Shown here in pieces: positions 32,685 through 42,344 of a stretch of DNA of 64,000 bases. Under the pieces are notes generated by a model, which worked only from the letters and a program-made list of their open reading frames with translations, did no database searches and had not been told where the DNA came from. Numbering within the stretch: the stretch's first letter is position 1; each line of letters opens with the position of its first letter. The position numbers and the translations under genes were made by a program. Source of the DNA: Jeongeupia chitinilytica (GTDB taxonomy: Bacteria; Pseudomonadota; Gammaproteobacteria; Burkholderiales; Chitinibacteraceae); contig NZ_BMYO01000010.1 in assembly GCF_014652315.1 (NCBI RefSeq), positions 87,449 through 151,448 of the forward strand. Direction: 5' to 3'.

Positions 32685-35189
32685 TCAGCCAACGCTGACG
32701 ACGCGACCGCGACGACCGGTGGTCGTGAATGCAGCCAGCTTGACCGGGCCCGATACCGCCACCGGGCCGGCATACAGCGGCGACGCGTTGGTCGGTTCGC
32801 TGCCGTCGGTGGTGTAGCGCAGTGCAAAGCCCGGCGCCTCGACGTTGGCAAGCAGCTTGCCACCTTCGATTTTGGCCCCCGGCACCGGCACCCGGTAGCC
32901 GTAGCCACCGACCAGACCATCCAGACGCGGCAGTTCGCGCTGGCCGAGGCTGTTGGCAAACTGGTTCCAGTCGGCGTCCATGCGTGCATCGCGGGCGGTC
33001 TTGTCGGCGACAAAGGTCCAGCCCGGATCCTTGGCCCAGGCGCGCTCGGCCAGTGCCACCAGTCGCGGCATTGCCAGATACTCGAGACGGCCCGCATCGC
33101 GGATGTTCTCGGCCCACAGCTCGCCCTGGATGCCGATCACGTTCTTCACACCCTGCTCGGTCAGGCGCGCACTGTTCTTCAGCGAATCACCCAGTTCGTG
33201 GCCGAACAGGTTGAGCGTCGCCGTCGTGTAGATGTCCAGCGGGCAGAACTCGAAGGCCTTGCGGGTATTGATGAAACCGCCCCAGTAATAGCCCGGCTCG
33301 ACCGGATCCTTCTCGTACGCCAGGTCGAAGTACAGGTTGGTCACGTTGCACAGTACGACCTTGTAGCCGGCATTCGCCAGCTGGTAGGCAAAGTCTTCCT
33401 GGCCCCAGCCCCAGATGTTGTTCCAGATGTACGGGCGGAAGTTGGCGTCGACAAACTTCGGATTCGGGCCGTGATGGACGACACCGTCGACGGTTTCCTT
33501 CTTCAGTGCGATCTCTTCCCAGCCGCCGAAAGTCAGACCGTGCTTCTTCAGGATGTCGCGATAGCGGGCGAGGAAGTGGTCCTGCAACTCCTGGATCGTC
33601 GTCATGCCGTGTTCTTTCATGAACGCCAGGCAGATCGGCGAGCCTTCCCAGGCGCCGTGCGGCACTTCGTCGCCACCGGTATGCAGCGTCGTCCACGGGG
33701 CATTGGCTTCCGCGTACATCGCCTTGACGTCGGCGATCACCGCTTCGATGAAGTTGTACGCGCCTTCGCGGGCAATGCAGATCACGTTGTCGTGCCACAG
33801 CTGGACCGACTCGTACTTGGACTCGTCGGCAAAGTCGGTCAGCAGGTACTGTTCGGCGGCGTCGAGCTGGCCGGCGGCCTTCAGGCGCTCGTAGCGGACG
33901 TTCATCGCCTTGATCGCCGAACGCGCATGGCCCGGCACGTCGAACTCCGGAACGATTTCGATATGGCGCGCGGTGGCGAAGCGCAGGATCTCGACGAACT
34001 CGGCGCGGCTGTAGAAACCGGACCCGCTCGAGCCTTCGACCTCGGCACCCGAGCCGAAGCACGGCACCAGATGGTCGGTCTCGGTCGCGGTAAAGCCGCG
34101 GCCCGAACCGATTTCGGTCAGCTCCGGCAGCGTCGGGATTTCCAGCCGCCAGCCTTCGTCGTCGGTCAGGTGGAAATGGAACTGGTTGAGCTTGTACAGC
34201 GCCATGCATTCGAGCAGGCGCAGCACGCTTTGCTTGGACGAGAAATTGCGGCCCACGTCGAGGTGCAGGCCGCGATAGGCGAAGCGCGGCGCATCGACGA
34301 CACGGCCGAACGGCACGGCCAGCGCCGGCAGCGGATTCACGAAGGCATCGACCGGCAGCAACTGGCGCAGGCTCTGGATGCCGTTGAATACGCCGTGTGC
34401 CGATGCGCCGGTGATGACGACGCCATCGGCGCCGATCTCGAGCGAATACGCCTCGGCTGCGGCACCGGTCTGTGCGACGTTGACGGTACCAAGCTGCAGC
34501 ACGATGCCCTTGCCGGCGGCAGCGCGTTGCGCGGCAACGCCGACGTCGGCCAGTGCCGACTGCAGGAATGCGGCTTCAGCATTCAGCGCATCCGGATGAA
34601 CGATGGCGGTCGATGCGTCGATGACGAACTGGCCACCGCCGAAGCTCGCTTCCAGCGGCGTCGGCGTGATCTTGCCGACCGCATCGGCGGCCAGCAGCGC
34701 GAGCTTTTCGTTGTCGGCAAAGCGCGTGGCCGGTGTCACCAGCGGCACCTTATCGTTGGCGTTGCGGTGGCGCTGGCCCTCGGAAACGAACGGCAGGATG
34801 AGCGGGTCGCCGATCGCTTCGGCGCGGGCTTGCGGTGTGCCGTCGCCGTAAACGACATAGAAGCCCAATGGTGCGTCGGTTTCCTGGATGACCCAGAACA
34901 AGCCCTCGTAACGGATCAGCCGACTTTCACCGGCTGCAAGTGTACCGAAGCCGGCGGCCGGCACCATGCGCCACAGATCGCCGTTGACCTGCTCGATCTG
35001 CACGCCACCTTCGATGCCCTCGGGCTTGATCTTGCGGCAGGTGTTGAAATAGATCGCCCAGCCCTGACCGGCCAGCGGCACGGCGGAGCGGTTGCTCAGT
35101 GTCAGCTCGGCGATGAAGTTGTCGCCGTTGTGACCGTTGGTGATGCACTGCCATTGCAAAGCCAGTTGCTTGCCTGCGGGCTGGGTCAT
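32685..35189 (-). CDS. GH20 beta-N-acetylhexosaminidase (chitobiase type), no signal peptide
   Basis: 834 residues with the four-part chitobiase layout: an N-terminal carbohydrate-binding CHB_HEX domain (about 5-155, LQWQCITNGHNGDNFIAELTLSN), the GH20b alpha/beta domain (about 160-295), the catalytic TIM barrel (about 300-730) and a C-terminal Ig-like domain (about 765-834, ALRYTTDGSEPTNASPLYAGPV). The catalytic pair is D507-E508 in HTGGDEVPHG, with the substrate Trp/Tyr region GWRLEIPTLPELTEIG. It removes GlcNAc from the non-reducing end of chitooligosaccharides. The N-terminus MTQPAGKQ lacks a signal peptide or lipobox, so it should work in the cytoplasm, unlike the classical periplasmic or outer-membrane chitobiases. 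Confidence 0.94.
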   Translation of the reverse strand: MTQPAGKQLALQWQCITNGHNGDNFIAELTLSNRSAVPLAGQGWAIYFNTCRKIKPEGIEGGVQIEQVNGDLWRMVPAAGFGTLAAGESRLIRYEGLFWVIQETDAPLGFYVVYGDGTPQARAEAIGDPLILPFVSEGQRHRNANDKVPLVTPATRFADNEKLALLAADAVGKITPTPLEASFGGGQFVIDASTAIVHPDALNAEAAFLQSALADVGVAAQRAAAGKGIVLQLGTVNVAQTGAAAEAYSLEIGADGVVITGASAHGVFNGIQSLRQLLPVDAFVNPLPALAVPFGRVVDAPRFAYRGLHLDVGRNFSSKQSVLRLLECMALYKLNQFHFHLTDDEGWRLEIPTLPELTEIGSGRGFTATETDHLVPCFGSGAEVEGSSGSGFYSRAEFVEILRFATARHIEIVPEFDVPGHARSAIKAMNVRYERLKAAGQLDAAEQYLLTDFADESKYESVQLWHDNVICIAREGAYNFIEAVIADVKAMYAEANAPWTTLHTGGDEVPHGAWEGSPICLAFMKEHGMTTIQELQDHFLARYRDILKKHGLTFGGWEEIALKKETVDGVVHHGPNPKFVDANFRPYIWNNIWGWGQEDFAYQLANAGYKVVLCNVTNLYFDLAYEKDPVEPGYYWGGFINTRKAFEFCPLDIYTTATLNLFGHELGDSLKNSARLTEQGVKNVIGIQGELWAENIRDAGRLEYLAMPRLVALAERAWAKDPGWTFVADKTARDARMDADWNQFANSLGQRELPRLDGLVGGYGYRVPVPGAKIEGGKLLANVEAPGFALRYTTDGSEPTNASPLYAGPVAVSGPVKLAAFTTTGRRGRVVSVG

Positions 35190-35414
35190 CTTCTCTTCCT
35201 CATTCCGATTCGTAAGACGGTGGTCTGTGCCACCCGACTGCGACAGTGTAGAAGCAAGTGCTTAAGTGGAACAGCACCCGGATTGCGCTTTTCCTGACAT
35301 GCAACAACCCGAGAAAAACGCCACCGGACGAACGGCGCAGGGCAAAGCGGGCAAGCCGGATTTTCGGTACAATTGCGCCTCCGATTTTTACCCATGATTT
35401 CCGGACCTTACGAC
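35190..35414. promoter_or_regulatory. Divergent promoter region of GH20 and purL
   Basis: On the plus strand TACAAT at 35368-35373 is a probable purL -10. On the minus strand TACACT near 35250 could serve the GH20 gene, and AAGCACTTGCTT near 35262 is a small inverted repeat. No known NagC or PurR operator was recognised. Confidence 0.4.
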
Positions 35415-38400
35415 ATGGCAGACGTTCTCCAGCTGCGCGGTGGCACCGCGCTCTCCGCCTTCCGGCTCGACAAACTGCGCAGCGCGCTGGCCGACAACGG
35501 CATTCAAGCGGACCTGTACGCCGAGTTCTGGCACTTCGCGGAAGTGGATGCACCGCTGGACGACAAGGAACAGGCGACGCTGGCGCGCATCCTGCACTAC
35601 GGCGAACCGTGCGAGCCGGCCAAGGCGGTCGGATCGCTGCTGCTGGTGCTGCCACGTCTGGGTACGATCTCGCCCTGGTCGAGCAAGGCCTCGGACATCG
35701 CCGTGCACTGTGGGCTCGGCAAGGTCGCGCGCATCGAACGCGGCATTGCCGTCTACGCCAGCAAGAACGGCGCGCCGCTGTCCGCTGCCGAGAAGAGCCT
35801 GCTGCTGCCGCTGATCCACGACCGGATGACCGAACAGGTGTTCGAGACGCTCGACGCCGGTCGCGAACTGTTCCGCCATTTCGAACCGCAACCGCTGGCC
35901 ACGGTCGACGTCCTGGCCGGCGGCAAGCCGGCACTGGAAAAAGCCAACGTCGAATTCGGTCTGGCGCTGTCGGAAGACGAAATCGACTATCTGGTCGAGA
36001 ACTTCACCAGGCTGAAGCGCAACCCGACCGATGTCGAGTTGACGATGTTCGCGCAGGCGAACTCGGAACACTGTCGTCACAAGATCTTCAACGCCAACTA
36101 CGTGATCGACGGCGAAGCACAGCCGTACAGCCTGTTCGGCATGATCCGCGAAACGCACAAGGCCGCCCCCGAAGGCACCGTCGTCGCCTACTCGGACAAC
36201 TCGTCGGTGATCGAAGGTGCAAAGATCGGCCGCTTCTACCCGCAGCCGGGCAGCGCCGAGTACGCCTATCACGACGAGACCACCCACATCCTGATGAAGG
36301 TGGAAACGCACAACCACCCGACCGCGATCTCGCCGTTCCCGGGCGCCGCGACCGGTTCGGGCGGCGAAATCCGCGACGAAGGCGCAACGGGCCGCGGCTC
36401 CAAGCCCAAGGCCGGCCTGACCGGCTTTACCGTCTCCAACCTGAACCTGCCCGGCGCAATCCAGCCGTGGGAAGACCCGGCCTACGGCAAGCCCGACCGC
36501 ATCGCGTCGGCGCTGGACATCATGATCGAAGGCCCGATCGGCGGTGCCGCGTTCAACAACGAATTCGGCCGCCCGAACATCGCCGGCTACTTCCGCACCT
36601 TCGAGGAAGACTTCGGCGGCGAGCGTCGCGGCTACCACAAGCCGATCATGATCGCCGGCGGCATGGGCAACATCAACGCACTGCACGTCGGCAAGCACGG
36701 CCTGCCCGACGGCAGCCTGCTGATCCAGCTCGGCGGCCCGGGCATGCTGATCGGCATGGGCGGCAGCGCCGCCAGCTCGATGGCGACCGGCGCCAACGCC
36801 GCCGACCTCGACTTCGATTCGGTCCAGCGCGGCAACCCGGAAATCGAGCGCCGTGCGCAGGAAGTCATCGACCGCTGCTGGCAGCAAGGTGAACACAACC
36901 CGGTGCTGTCGATCCACGACGTCGGTGCGGGCGGCATCTCCAACGCCTTCCCCGAACTCGTCAACGACGCCGGCCAGGGCGCGGTGTTCGATCTGCGCAA
37001 GGTCAACATCGAAGAAAAGGGCATGAGCCCGAAGGAAATCTGGTCGAACGAATCGCAGGAACGCTATGTACTGGCGATCTCGCCGGCCAACCTGCTGGCG
37101 TTCGAAGCCATCTGTGAACGCGAACGTTGCCCGTACGCGGTGATCGGTCGCGTTACCGACGAAAAGCAGTTGGTCGTCGAAGACCCGCACTTCGGCAACA
37201 AGCCGGTCGACATGCCGATGGAAGTGCTGCTCGGCAAGCCGCCGAAAATGACCCGCGACGTTACCCGGGTCAAGCCGGAACTGAAGGTGTTCGACTCGTC
37301 GGGCATCGACCTGAAGGAAGCCGCCTACCGCGTGCTGCAGCTGCCGTCGGTGGCCGACAAATCCTTCCTGATCAATATCGGCGACCGCACCGTCGGCGGT
37401 TTCACCGCGCGCGACCAGTTCGTCGGTCCGTGGCAGGTGCCGGTGGCCGATGTCGCGGTCACCGCGATGGGCTACGACACCTATCTGGGCGAAGCGATGG
37501 CGATGGGCGAGCGCACACCGCTGGCGCTGATCTCCGGTCCGGCCTCGGGCCGGATGGCCGTCGCCGAAGCGCTGACCAACCTCGTCGCTGCGCCGATCGC
37601 CAAACTCTCGGACGTCAAGCTCTCGGCCAACTGGATGGCCCCGGCCGGCCACCCCGGCGAAGACGCCAACCTGTACGACACCGTCAAGGCCGTCGGCCTC
37701 GAGCTGTGCCGCGAACTGGGCATCTCGATCCCGGTCGGCAAGGACTCGATGTCGATGAAGACTGTCTGGTCCGAAGGCGACGTCGCCAAGCAGGTCACTG
37801 CGCCGCTGTCGCTGGTGATCACCGGTTTCGCACCGGTCACCGACGTGCGCTGCGTGCTGACGCCGCAGCTGAAGAACGAAGCCGATACCGACCTGATCCT
37901 GATCGACCTCGGCGACGGCAAGTGCCGCCTCGGCGGCTCGGCACTGGCACAGGTCTACAAGCAGGTCGGCCAGTGGGCGCCGGACGTCGTCAGCGTGCCG
38001 CACCTGAAGTCCTTCTTCAACACCGTGCAGAAGCTCAACGCCGACGGCCGCATCCTCGCCTACCACGACCGCTCGGACGGCGGCCTGTTCGCGACAGTCA
38101 GCGAAATGATGTTCGCCGGCCATGTCGGTGTGACGCTGGAAATCGACGAGCTCTGTATCGAGCGCCGTCGTCGCGGTCGCGAGGAGGACGAACTGACGCC
38201 GGAAGACATCGCCCGCGCCGAAAACGGCCGGATGATGGGCGTGCTGTTCAACGAAGAACTTGGCGCCGTGCTGCAGGTGAAGCGCAGCGACACCGCCGCG
38301 GTCATCGCCGCGTTCGCCAATGCCGGCATCCGCAGCGAGCTGCACGTGATCGGCACGCTGAACCACGACGACAAGCTCAAGATCAAGAAGCGCAACCGTC

Positions 38401-39362
38401 TGGTACTGGAAGAAGGCCGCGTCGCGCTGCACAAGGCGTGGTCGGAAATCAGCTGGCGCATCCAGCGCCTGCGCGACAACCCGGCCTGCGCCGACTCGGA
38501 ATACGCGCAGCTCGACGCCAAGGGCGACAAGGGTCTGTTCGCCAAGCTGTCGTTCGATCCGTCCGACAACGTCGCCGCACCGTTCATCAATACCGGCGTC
38601 AAGCCGCGCGTTGCAGTCCTGCGCGAACAGGGCGTCAACGGTCACGTCGAAATGGCCGCAGCGTTCACCCGCGCCGGCTTCGCCGCGACCGACGTGCACA
38701 TGAGCGACGTGATCGCCGGCCGCATCTCGCTGGCCGACTTCGCCGGCCTCGCGGCCTGCGGCGGCTTCAGCTACGGCGACGTGCTCGGTGCCGGCGAAGG
38801 CTGGGCCAAGTCCATCCTGTTCAACGATCGCGCCCGCAGCGAGTTCGAAGCGTTCTTCAACCGCGCCGACACCTTCGGCCTCGGCGTCTGCAACGGTTGC
38901 CAGATGATGGCCAACCTCTCGGGCATCGTCCCGGGTGCGCAGGCATGGCCGAAGTTCACCCGCAACCAGAGCGAACAGTTCGAAGCCCGCTTCGTCATGG
39001 CCGAGCTGACCGACTCGCCGTCGCTGTTCTTCGGCGGCATGGCCGGGACGCAGGTTCCGGTGGTCATCAGCCACGGCGAAGGCTTTGCCAACTTCAGCCA
39101 GCAGGGCGACATCAAGCAGGCCATCGTCGCGATGCGCTACGTCGACCACGGCGGCAAGGTCACCGAGACCTACCCGCTGAACCCGAACGGCAGCCCGCAA
39201 GGCATTGCCGGCGTCACCACCGCCGACGGCCGCTTCTCGATCATGATGCCGCACCCGGAACGCGTGTTCCGCACCGTGCAGAACTCGTGGCATCCGGAGA
39301 ACTGGGGCGAGGATGGCGCATGGCTGCGGATGTTCCGCAACGCGCGTCGCTGGGTCGGCTGA
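35415..39362 (+). CDS. purL: Phosphoribosylformylglycinamidine synthase PurL
   Basis: 1315 residues, the full-length proteobacterial type that fuses synthetase and glutaminase. An N-terminal domain starts LQLRGGTALSAFRLDKL. Two AIRS-type synthetase halves follow, with KVETHNHPTAISPFPGAATGSGGEIRDEGATGRG (about residues 295-330), NNEFGRP and GKDSMSMKT. The C-terminal class I glutaminase has GFSYGDVLGAGEGWAKSIL, the nucleophile in LGVCNGCQMMANL, and the catalytic HPE in MMPHPERV. It makes FGAM in purine synthesis. ATG 35415 (MADVLQLRGG) was chosen because relatives begin just before LxLRG; the ATG at 35394 would add seven residues. Confidence 0.97.
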   Translation: MADVLQLRGGTALSAFRLDKLRSALADNGIQADLYAEFWHFAEVDAPLDDKEQATLARILHYGEPCEPAKAVGSLLLVLPRLGTISPWSSKASDIAVHCGLGKVARIERGIAVYASKNGAPLSAAEKSLLLPLIHDRMTEQVFETLDAGRELFRHFEPQPLATVDVLAGGKPALEKANVEFGLALSEDEIDYLVENFTRLKRNPTDVELTMFAQANSEHCRHKIFNANYVIDGEAQPYSLFGMIRETHKAAPEGTVVAYSDNSSVIEGAKIGRFYPQPGSAEYAYHDETTHILMKVETHNHPTAISPFPGAATGSGGEIRDEGATGRGSKPKAGLTGFTVSNLNLPGAIQPWEDPAYGKPDRIASALDIMIEGPIGGAAFNNEFGRPNIAGYFRTFEEDFGGERRGYHKPIMIAGGMGNINALHVGKHGLPDGSLLIQLGGPGMLIGMGGSAASSMATGANAADLDFDSVQRGNPEIERRAQEVIDRCWQQGEHNPVLSIHDVGAGGISNAFPELVNDAGQGAVFDLRKVNIEEKGMSPKEIWSNESQERYVLAISPANLLAFEAICERERCPYAVIGRVTDEKQLVVEDPHFGNKPVDMPMEVLLGKPPKMTRDVTRVKPELKVFDSSGIDLKEAAYRVLQLPSVADKSFLINIGDRTVGGFTARDQFVGPWQVPVADVAVTAMGYDTYLGEAMAMGERTPLALISGPASGRMAVAEALTNLVAAPIAKLSDVKLSANWMAPAGHPGEDANLYDTVKAVGLELCRELGISIPVGKDSMSMKTVWSEGDVAKQVTAPLSLVITGFAPVTDVRCVLTPQLKNEADTDLILIDLGDGKCRLGGSALAQVYKQVGQWAPDVVSVPHLKSFFNTVQKLNADGRILAYHDRSDGGLFATVSEMMFAGHVGVTLEIDELCIERRRRGREEDELTPEDIARAENGRMMGVLFNEELGAVLQVKRSDTAAVIAAFANAGIRSELHVIGTLNHDDKLKIKKRNRLVLEEGRVALHKAWSEISWRIQRLRDNPACADSEYAQLDAKGDKGLFAKLSFDPSDNVAAPFINTGVKPRVAVLREQGVNGHVEMAAAFTRAGFAATDVHMSDVIAGRISLADFAGLAACGGFSYGDVLGAGEGWAKSILFNDRARSEFEAFFNRADTFGLGVCNGCQMMANLSGIVPGAQAWPKFTRNQSEQFEARFVMAELTDSPSLFFGGMAGTQVPVVISHGEGFANFSQQGDIKQAIVAMRYVDHGGKVTETYPLNPNGSPQGIAGVTTADGRFSIMMPHPERVFRTVQNSWHPENWGEDGAWLRMFRNARRWVG

Positions 39363-39375
39363 CCGGCCAGCCGCG

Positions 39376-39415
39376 GACAACAAAAAACCGGCACGCATGC
39401 CGGTTTTTTGTTGTC
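39376..39415. terminator. purL: Terminator after purL
   Basis: An 18-bp stem (39376-39393 and 39398-39415) with a CGCA loop and T6 in the 3' arm; A6 in the 5' arm would allow use on the other strand too. Confidence 0.92.
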
Positions 39416-39460
39416 CTCGATGCGTGCTAGCCTGAACGATCCCCAGTCCGGAAACCCGCC

Positions 39461-39742
39461 ATGGCCGACATCGTTCACGAACCTACCAATCACCGCTTCA
39501 TTGCCGTCGACGCCGGCAAGATCGTCGCCGAAATGACCTACTCGCCACTGGGCGAAGACCGCCTCATCATCGACCACACCGACGTCGACCAGGCCTACGG
39601 CGGACAGGGCATCGGCTACCAGCTCGTCGACGCCGCCGTCGCCCACGCTCGCGCCAACGGCATGAAGATCCTGCCGCTGTGCCCGTTTGCGGCGAGCGTG
39701 TTCAAGAAGAAGGGCGAGGAATACGCGGATGTCCGGTTCTGA
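39461..39742 (+). CDS. Small GNAT-fold acetyltransferase (GCN5-related, Acetyltransf_CG type)
   Basis: The 93 residues have the compact fold of this family: FIAVDAGKIVAEMTYSPLGEDRLIIDHTDVDQAYGGQGIGYQLVDAAVAHAR, with the acetyl-CoA pyrophosphate loop QxxGxGxG-like GGQGIG, and the C-terminal LPLCPFAASVFKKK with the conserved Cys-Pro-Phe. Such proteins bind acetyl-CoA; substrates are unknown. It stands alone behind the purL terminator. Confidence 0.88.
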   Translation: MADIVHEPTNHRFIAVDAGKIVAEMTYSPLGEDRLIIDHTDVDQAYGGQGIGYQLVDAAVAHARANGMKILPLCPFAASVFKKKGEEYADVRF

Positions 39743-39813
39743 GCGCCCTTCTCCCTGCCCTTGTTCCGGTCAGGCTCGCAGCGGAAGCACACGCCGGCAA
39801 ATCCACCGATCGA

Positions 39814-41643
39814 CTAAAACAAGGACCATTTGACGGCGCTACCATCCAGGTTCTTGAAGACGCGGAAATTCCGGCCATCACGATCCACGGCGTTCAACCA
39901 GACTTGTGCAGAGGAGCGCGCATAAGTATCGCCAAAACCAAACTGGTAACTGGTCGGATCCTGCAAATATGGCCGATTCAGATTTTGTGAGAAGCCGGAA
40001 ATGGTCGAGCCTGACCCTGGCGAGCTGAGCTCGCTCCGGATGTATCCAGACACAATCTTGGTCAATTTCGGCTGCGCCCATGTCAGGGCCAAGGGAGCCG
40101 GCGGACGCAGATCTGCCATCGATGTCGAGGACGTCAGCACAGGAAAGAAGCGCGACGGGTCGGCTGCAATTTCTGCATCGGATAGCGGCTTGACCTTCAA
40201 TGCCGACTGGTATACCGCAATTGGTTGAGGGTCACCCTGGCGCGCATAAATCGTCGCAGTATAGCGGGCGCCTTTCTCGACCTTGGTCAAGTCCAGTCCG
40301 GCTGACGTGTTGTAAACAGATCGCTTATCGTTGGCAATATCAAAATGATACCAACTGGCGTCTGCGAACGGATTATTGATGCCGTTCATGTCATTGGTCA
40401 TCGGCAAGCCGGCGGCAGGCAAACCCGGCCCGCTGATAACCACGTAATAGGATCGATGCATGGTCTCCCGGACACCGAATGCAATGCCGTTCTCGATACG
40501 ATTCCCTTCCGGGACGCTGCTGGAATAGGTCATCACCTTGAAATCGACCAAGCGCCCATTCCCCACGAACTTCCAGCTACCGTCCTTATCCTTTCCTACG
40601 CAAGAAGCAAATTGATCCCGATCCCAAGTACTGCCCAGCTTTATTTTTGCATTCCAGTTGGGGAATTGGAAGCAATACCGCTTGCCAACCGGATCTGCAC
40701 TGACAAGACGTTCCGGTTTATTCCTCAGTGCCCAAATCGAATCGGTTTTCAATGTCGAGGATAGAACATCCGGCTTGAGCTCGCCGTCATTGACGTAATC
40801 ATCCGAAATGAATGCCCCCATTTTTGGAATCAGGTCCGTACTGCTCAATCCGCTTTGTGTCGTAATGGATTTGACCATTGCGCCAATTGCGGCAAAAAGC
40901 TCGTTCACACCAACCAGGTCTCTTTTGACTGCAGACAAATCCACACCTGGATCGGCCAGGACGTCGGCATCATCTGGGTCCAACAAATCATCCCGAATCT
41001 GGTCCCCGGTCAGCACATTGCGAATACTGGCAACCGAGAACGAGTAGTCAATCTGAACGCTTAGCGTTTCCAACAGCGCGTCAAGACCCGTTTGATCGGC
41101 CTTGAACGGTGAATGAAGCAAATCGGTGTTCTCGGGCAAACCCAGGTTCCTGAGGACAGCAATCAACCTTCCGCGCAACAAGTCCGCCTGTTTAGCAAGC
41201 GCCTCCTGCGTGACAGCTTGTATTGAAGTTCCGTTGAACAGTGTTTCTGCAGGTCCACCAGCGATATTGGCAATGATGAGATCGGTCAAAGGCGTGATGT
41301 TGACCGCCTTGTTCAGATCATTCAGCGTCGCTGCCGAGTAAAGCGAGCTTGTCTTTCCTTGTGCACGAAGAACAAAGGGCGCAACAAGATCGCTCACATC
41401 GACGCTATAGCTGCCATCCGTACCGATACTGGCTTCCTTGGTTTTGCCATTCGCATCCTTGATGGTCACGGTCCCCACAAACGGCGCGCCAGTCGCGGCG
41501 GTACCGCTCAGAGTCTTGGCCGACGGTGCCGGCGTCGGTGTCAAACCGGAGTCACTCTCGCCGCCGCCGCCACCACCGCCACACGCCGACAACAGCCCCG
41601 CCGCTGCCAGTGCCAGTACTACACCACGCTTCAATTGCTGCAT
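39814..41643 (-). CDS. Large lipoprotein of unknown function
   Basis: The 609 residues begin with a lipoprotein signal (LLSA-CGGGGGGGES, Cys 21, then a Gly-rich tether of seven glycines), and a TPTPAPS linker. An N-terminal carboxypeptidase-regulatory-like beta sandwich covers about 40-130 (LSGTAATGAPFVGTVTIKDANGKTKEASIGTDGSYSVDV). A helical segment covers about 130-330 and an unknown C-terminal beta-rich region about 330-609. The pattern CGGGGGG plus a 'GTAATGAP' domain is common among lipoproteins of betaproteobacteria, with no known role. GC is lower than in the neighbours and codon choice more relaxed, so recent transfer is possible. Confidence 0.8.
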   Translation of the reverse strand: MQQLKRGVVLALAAAGLLSACGGGGGGGESDSGLTPTPAPSAKTLSGTAATGAPFVGTVTIKDANGKTKEASIGTDGSYSVDVSDLVAPFVLRAQGKTSSLYSAATLNDLNKAVNITPLTDLIIANIAGGPAETLFNGTSIQAVTQEALAKQADLLRGRLIAVLRNLGLPENTDLLHSPFKADQTGLDALLETLSVQIDYSFSVASIRNVLTGDQIRDDLLDPDDADVLADPGVDLSAVKRDLVGVNELFAAIGAMVKSITTQSGLSSTDLIPKMGAFISDDYVNDGELKPDVLSSTLKTDSIWALRNKPERLVSADPVGKRYCFQFPNWNAKIKLGSTWDRDQFASCVGKDKDGSWKFVGNGRLVDFKVMTYSSSVPEGNRIENGIAFGVRETMHRSYYVVISGPGLPAAGLPMTNDMNGINNPFADASWYHFDIANDKRSVYNTSAGLDLTKVEKGARYTATIYARQGDPQPIAVYQSALKVKPLSDAEIAADPSRFFPVLTSSTSMADLRPPAPLALTWAQPKLTKIVSGYIRSELSSPGSGSTISGFSQNLNRPYLQDPTSYQFGFGDTYARSSAQVWLNAVDRDGRNFRVFKNLDGSAVKWSLF

Positions 41644-41807
41644 CTTCCCACCAGTTTTTGAAAATTAATTGTCAAAACGAATCGCATTTTACTTTCAAAA
41701 AAAGAAAGACGTAACAACTGACACCACAGGCAACGCATTGGCACAACACAGCATTTGTGCACATTCCAACTTCATCGGCACGGTCGACGTGTGCTGCCCC
41801 CTGTCAG

Positions 41808-42254
41808 TTAACCCGCCATCGGCACCGGCATCCGCATGCTCACCGCCATCCGGTTGAAGGCATTCATCAGCGCAACCGCATAGGTCAACTCGGCAATTTC
41901 CTGCTCGCTGAACAGCGCCTTCAGCGCATCGAACTCGATGTCTCCTGCGCGGGTTTCGTGGATCAGCGTCACCGATTCCGCCCAGGTCAGCGCGGCGCGT
42001 TCACGTTCGGAATAGAACGGCGCTTCGTGCCAGGCGGCGACGCTGTTGACGCGTGCAAACGATTCTCCGGCCTTGAGCAGGTCGTTGCCGTGCAGGTTGA
42101 CGCAATAGGCGCAACCGTTCAGTTGCGACACGCGCAGGTAGACGAGGTCGATCAGCACCTTGCCGAGCGACGACTCGCCCAGCGCGACGCTGGTGTCGAC
42201 GAAACCGCGATGGGCTTTGGGTGCGAGGGAACGATAGTTGAGACGGGCGGACAT
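41808..42254 (-). CDS. Carboxymuconolactone decarboxylase / AhpD-like family protein
   Basis: 148 residues with the AhpD-fold core LVYLRVSQLNGCAYCVNLHGND: the CxxC (Cys 49 region) and following His form the redox or proton-relay site. SERERAALTWAESVTLI and AELTYAVALMNAFNR complete the family pattern. Stand-alone members are thought to act as small peroxidase or decarboxylase modules. The upstream ECF41 sigma gene and a predicted ECF41 promoter 48 bp away mark it as the typical target of that sigma group. AGGAG precedes the ATG. Confidence 0.9.
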   Translation of the reverse strand: MSARLNYRSLAPKAHRGFVDTSVALGESSLGKVLIDLVYLRVSQLNGCAYCVNLHGNDLLKAGESFARVNSVAAWHEAPFYSERERAALTWAESVTLIHETRAGDIEFDALKALFSEQEIAELTYAVALMNAFNRMAVSMRMPVPMAG

Positions 42255-42301
42255 CGGACAACTCCTGTTGGGACGCCCCGAATGGAGCGCTTCACCGACA
42301 A

Positions 42302-42328
42302 GACGTCCCGGCCCGCCCGTTCGTGACA
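42302..42328 (-). promoter_or_regulatory. Predicted ECF41 promoter of the decarboxylase gene
   Basis: On the minus strand TGTCACG, 16 nt, CGTC. The reported ECF41 promoter is TGTCACA-N16-CGTC, so this differs by one base. The start would fall near 42294, leaving a leader of about 40 nt. The site lies between the end of the sigma gene and its presumed target. Confidence 0.7.
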
Positions 42329-42344
42329 GGTGCCACGAAAAAAT

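Noticed and set aside
35388..39398. Frame of 1336 residues opposite purL
   Set aside because: Shadow of a GC-rich gene: no motif, and composition (Gly/Asp/Arg/Val/His) typical of antisense frames. PurL itself is unmistakable.
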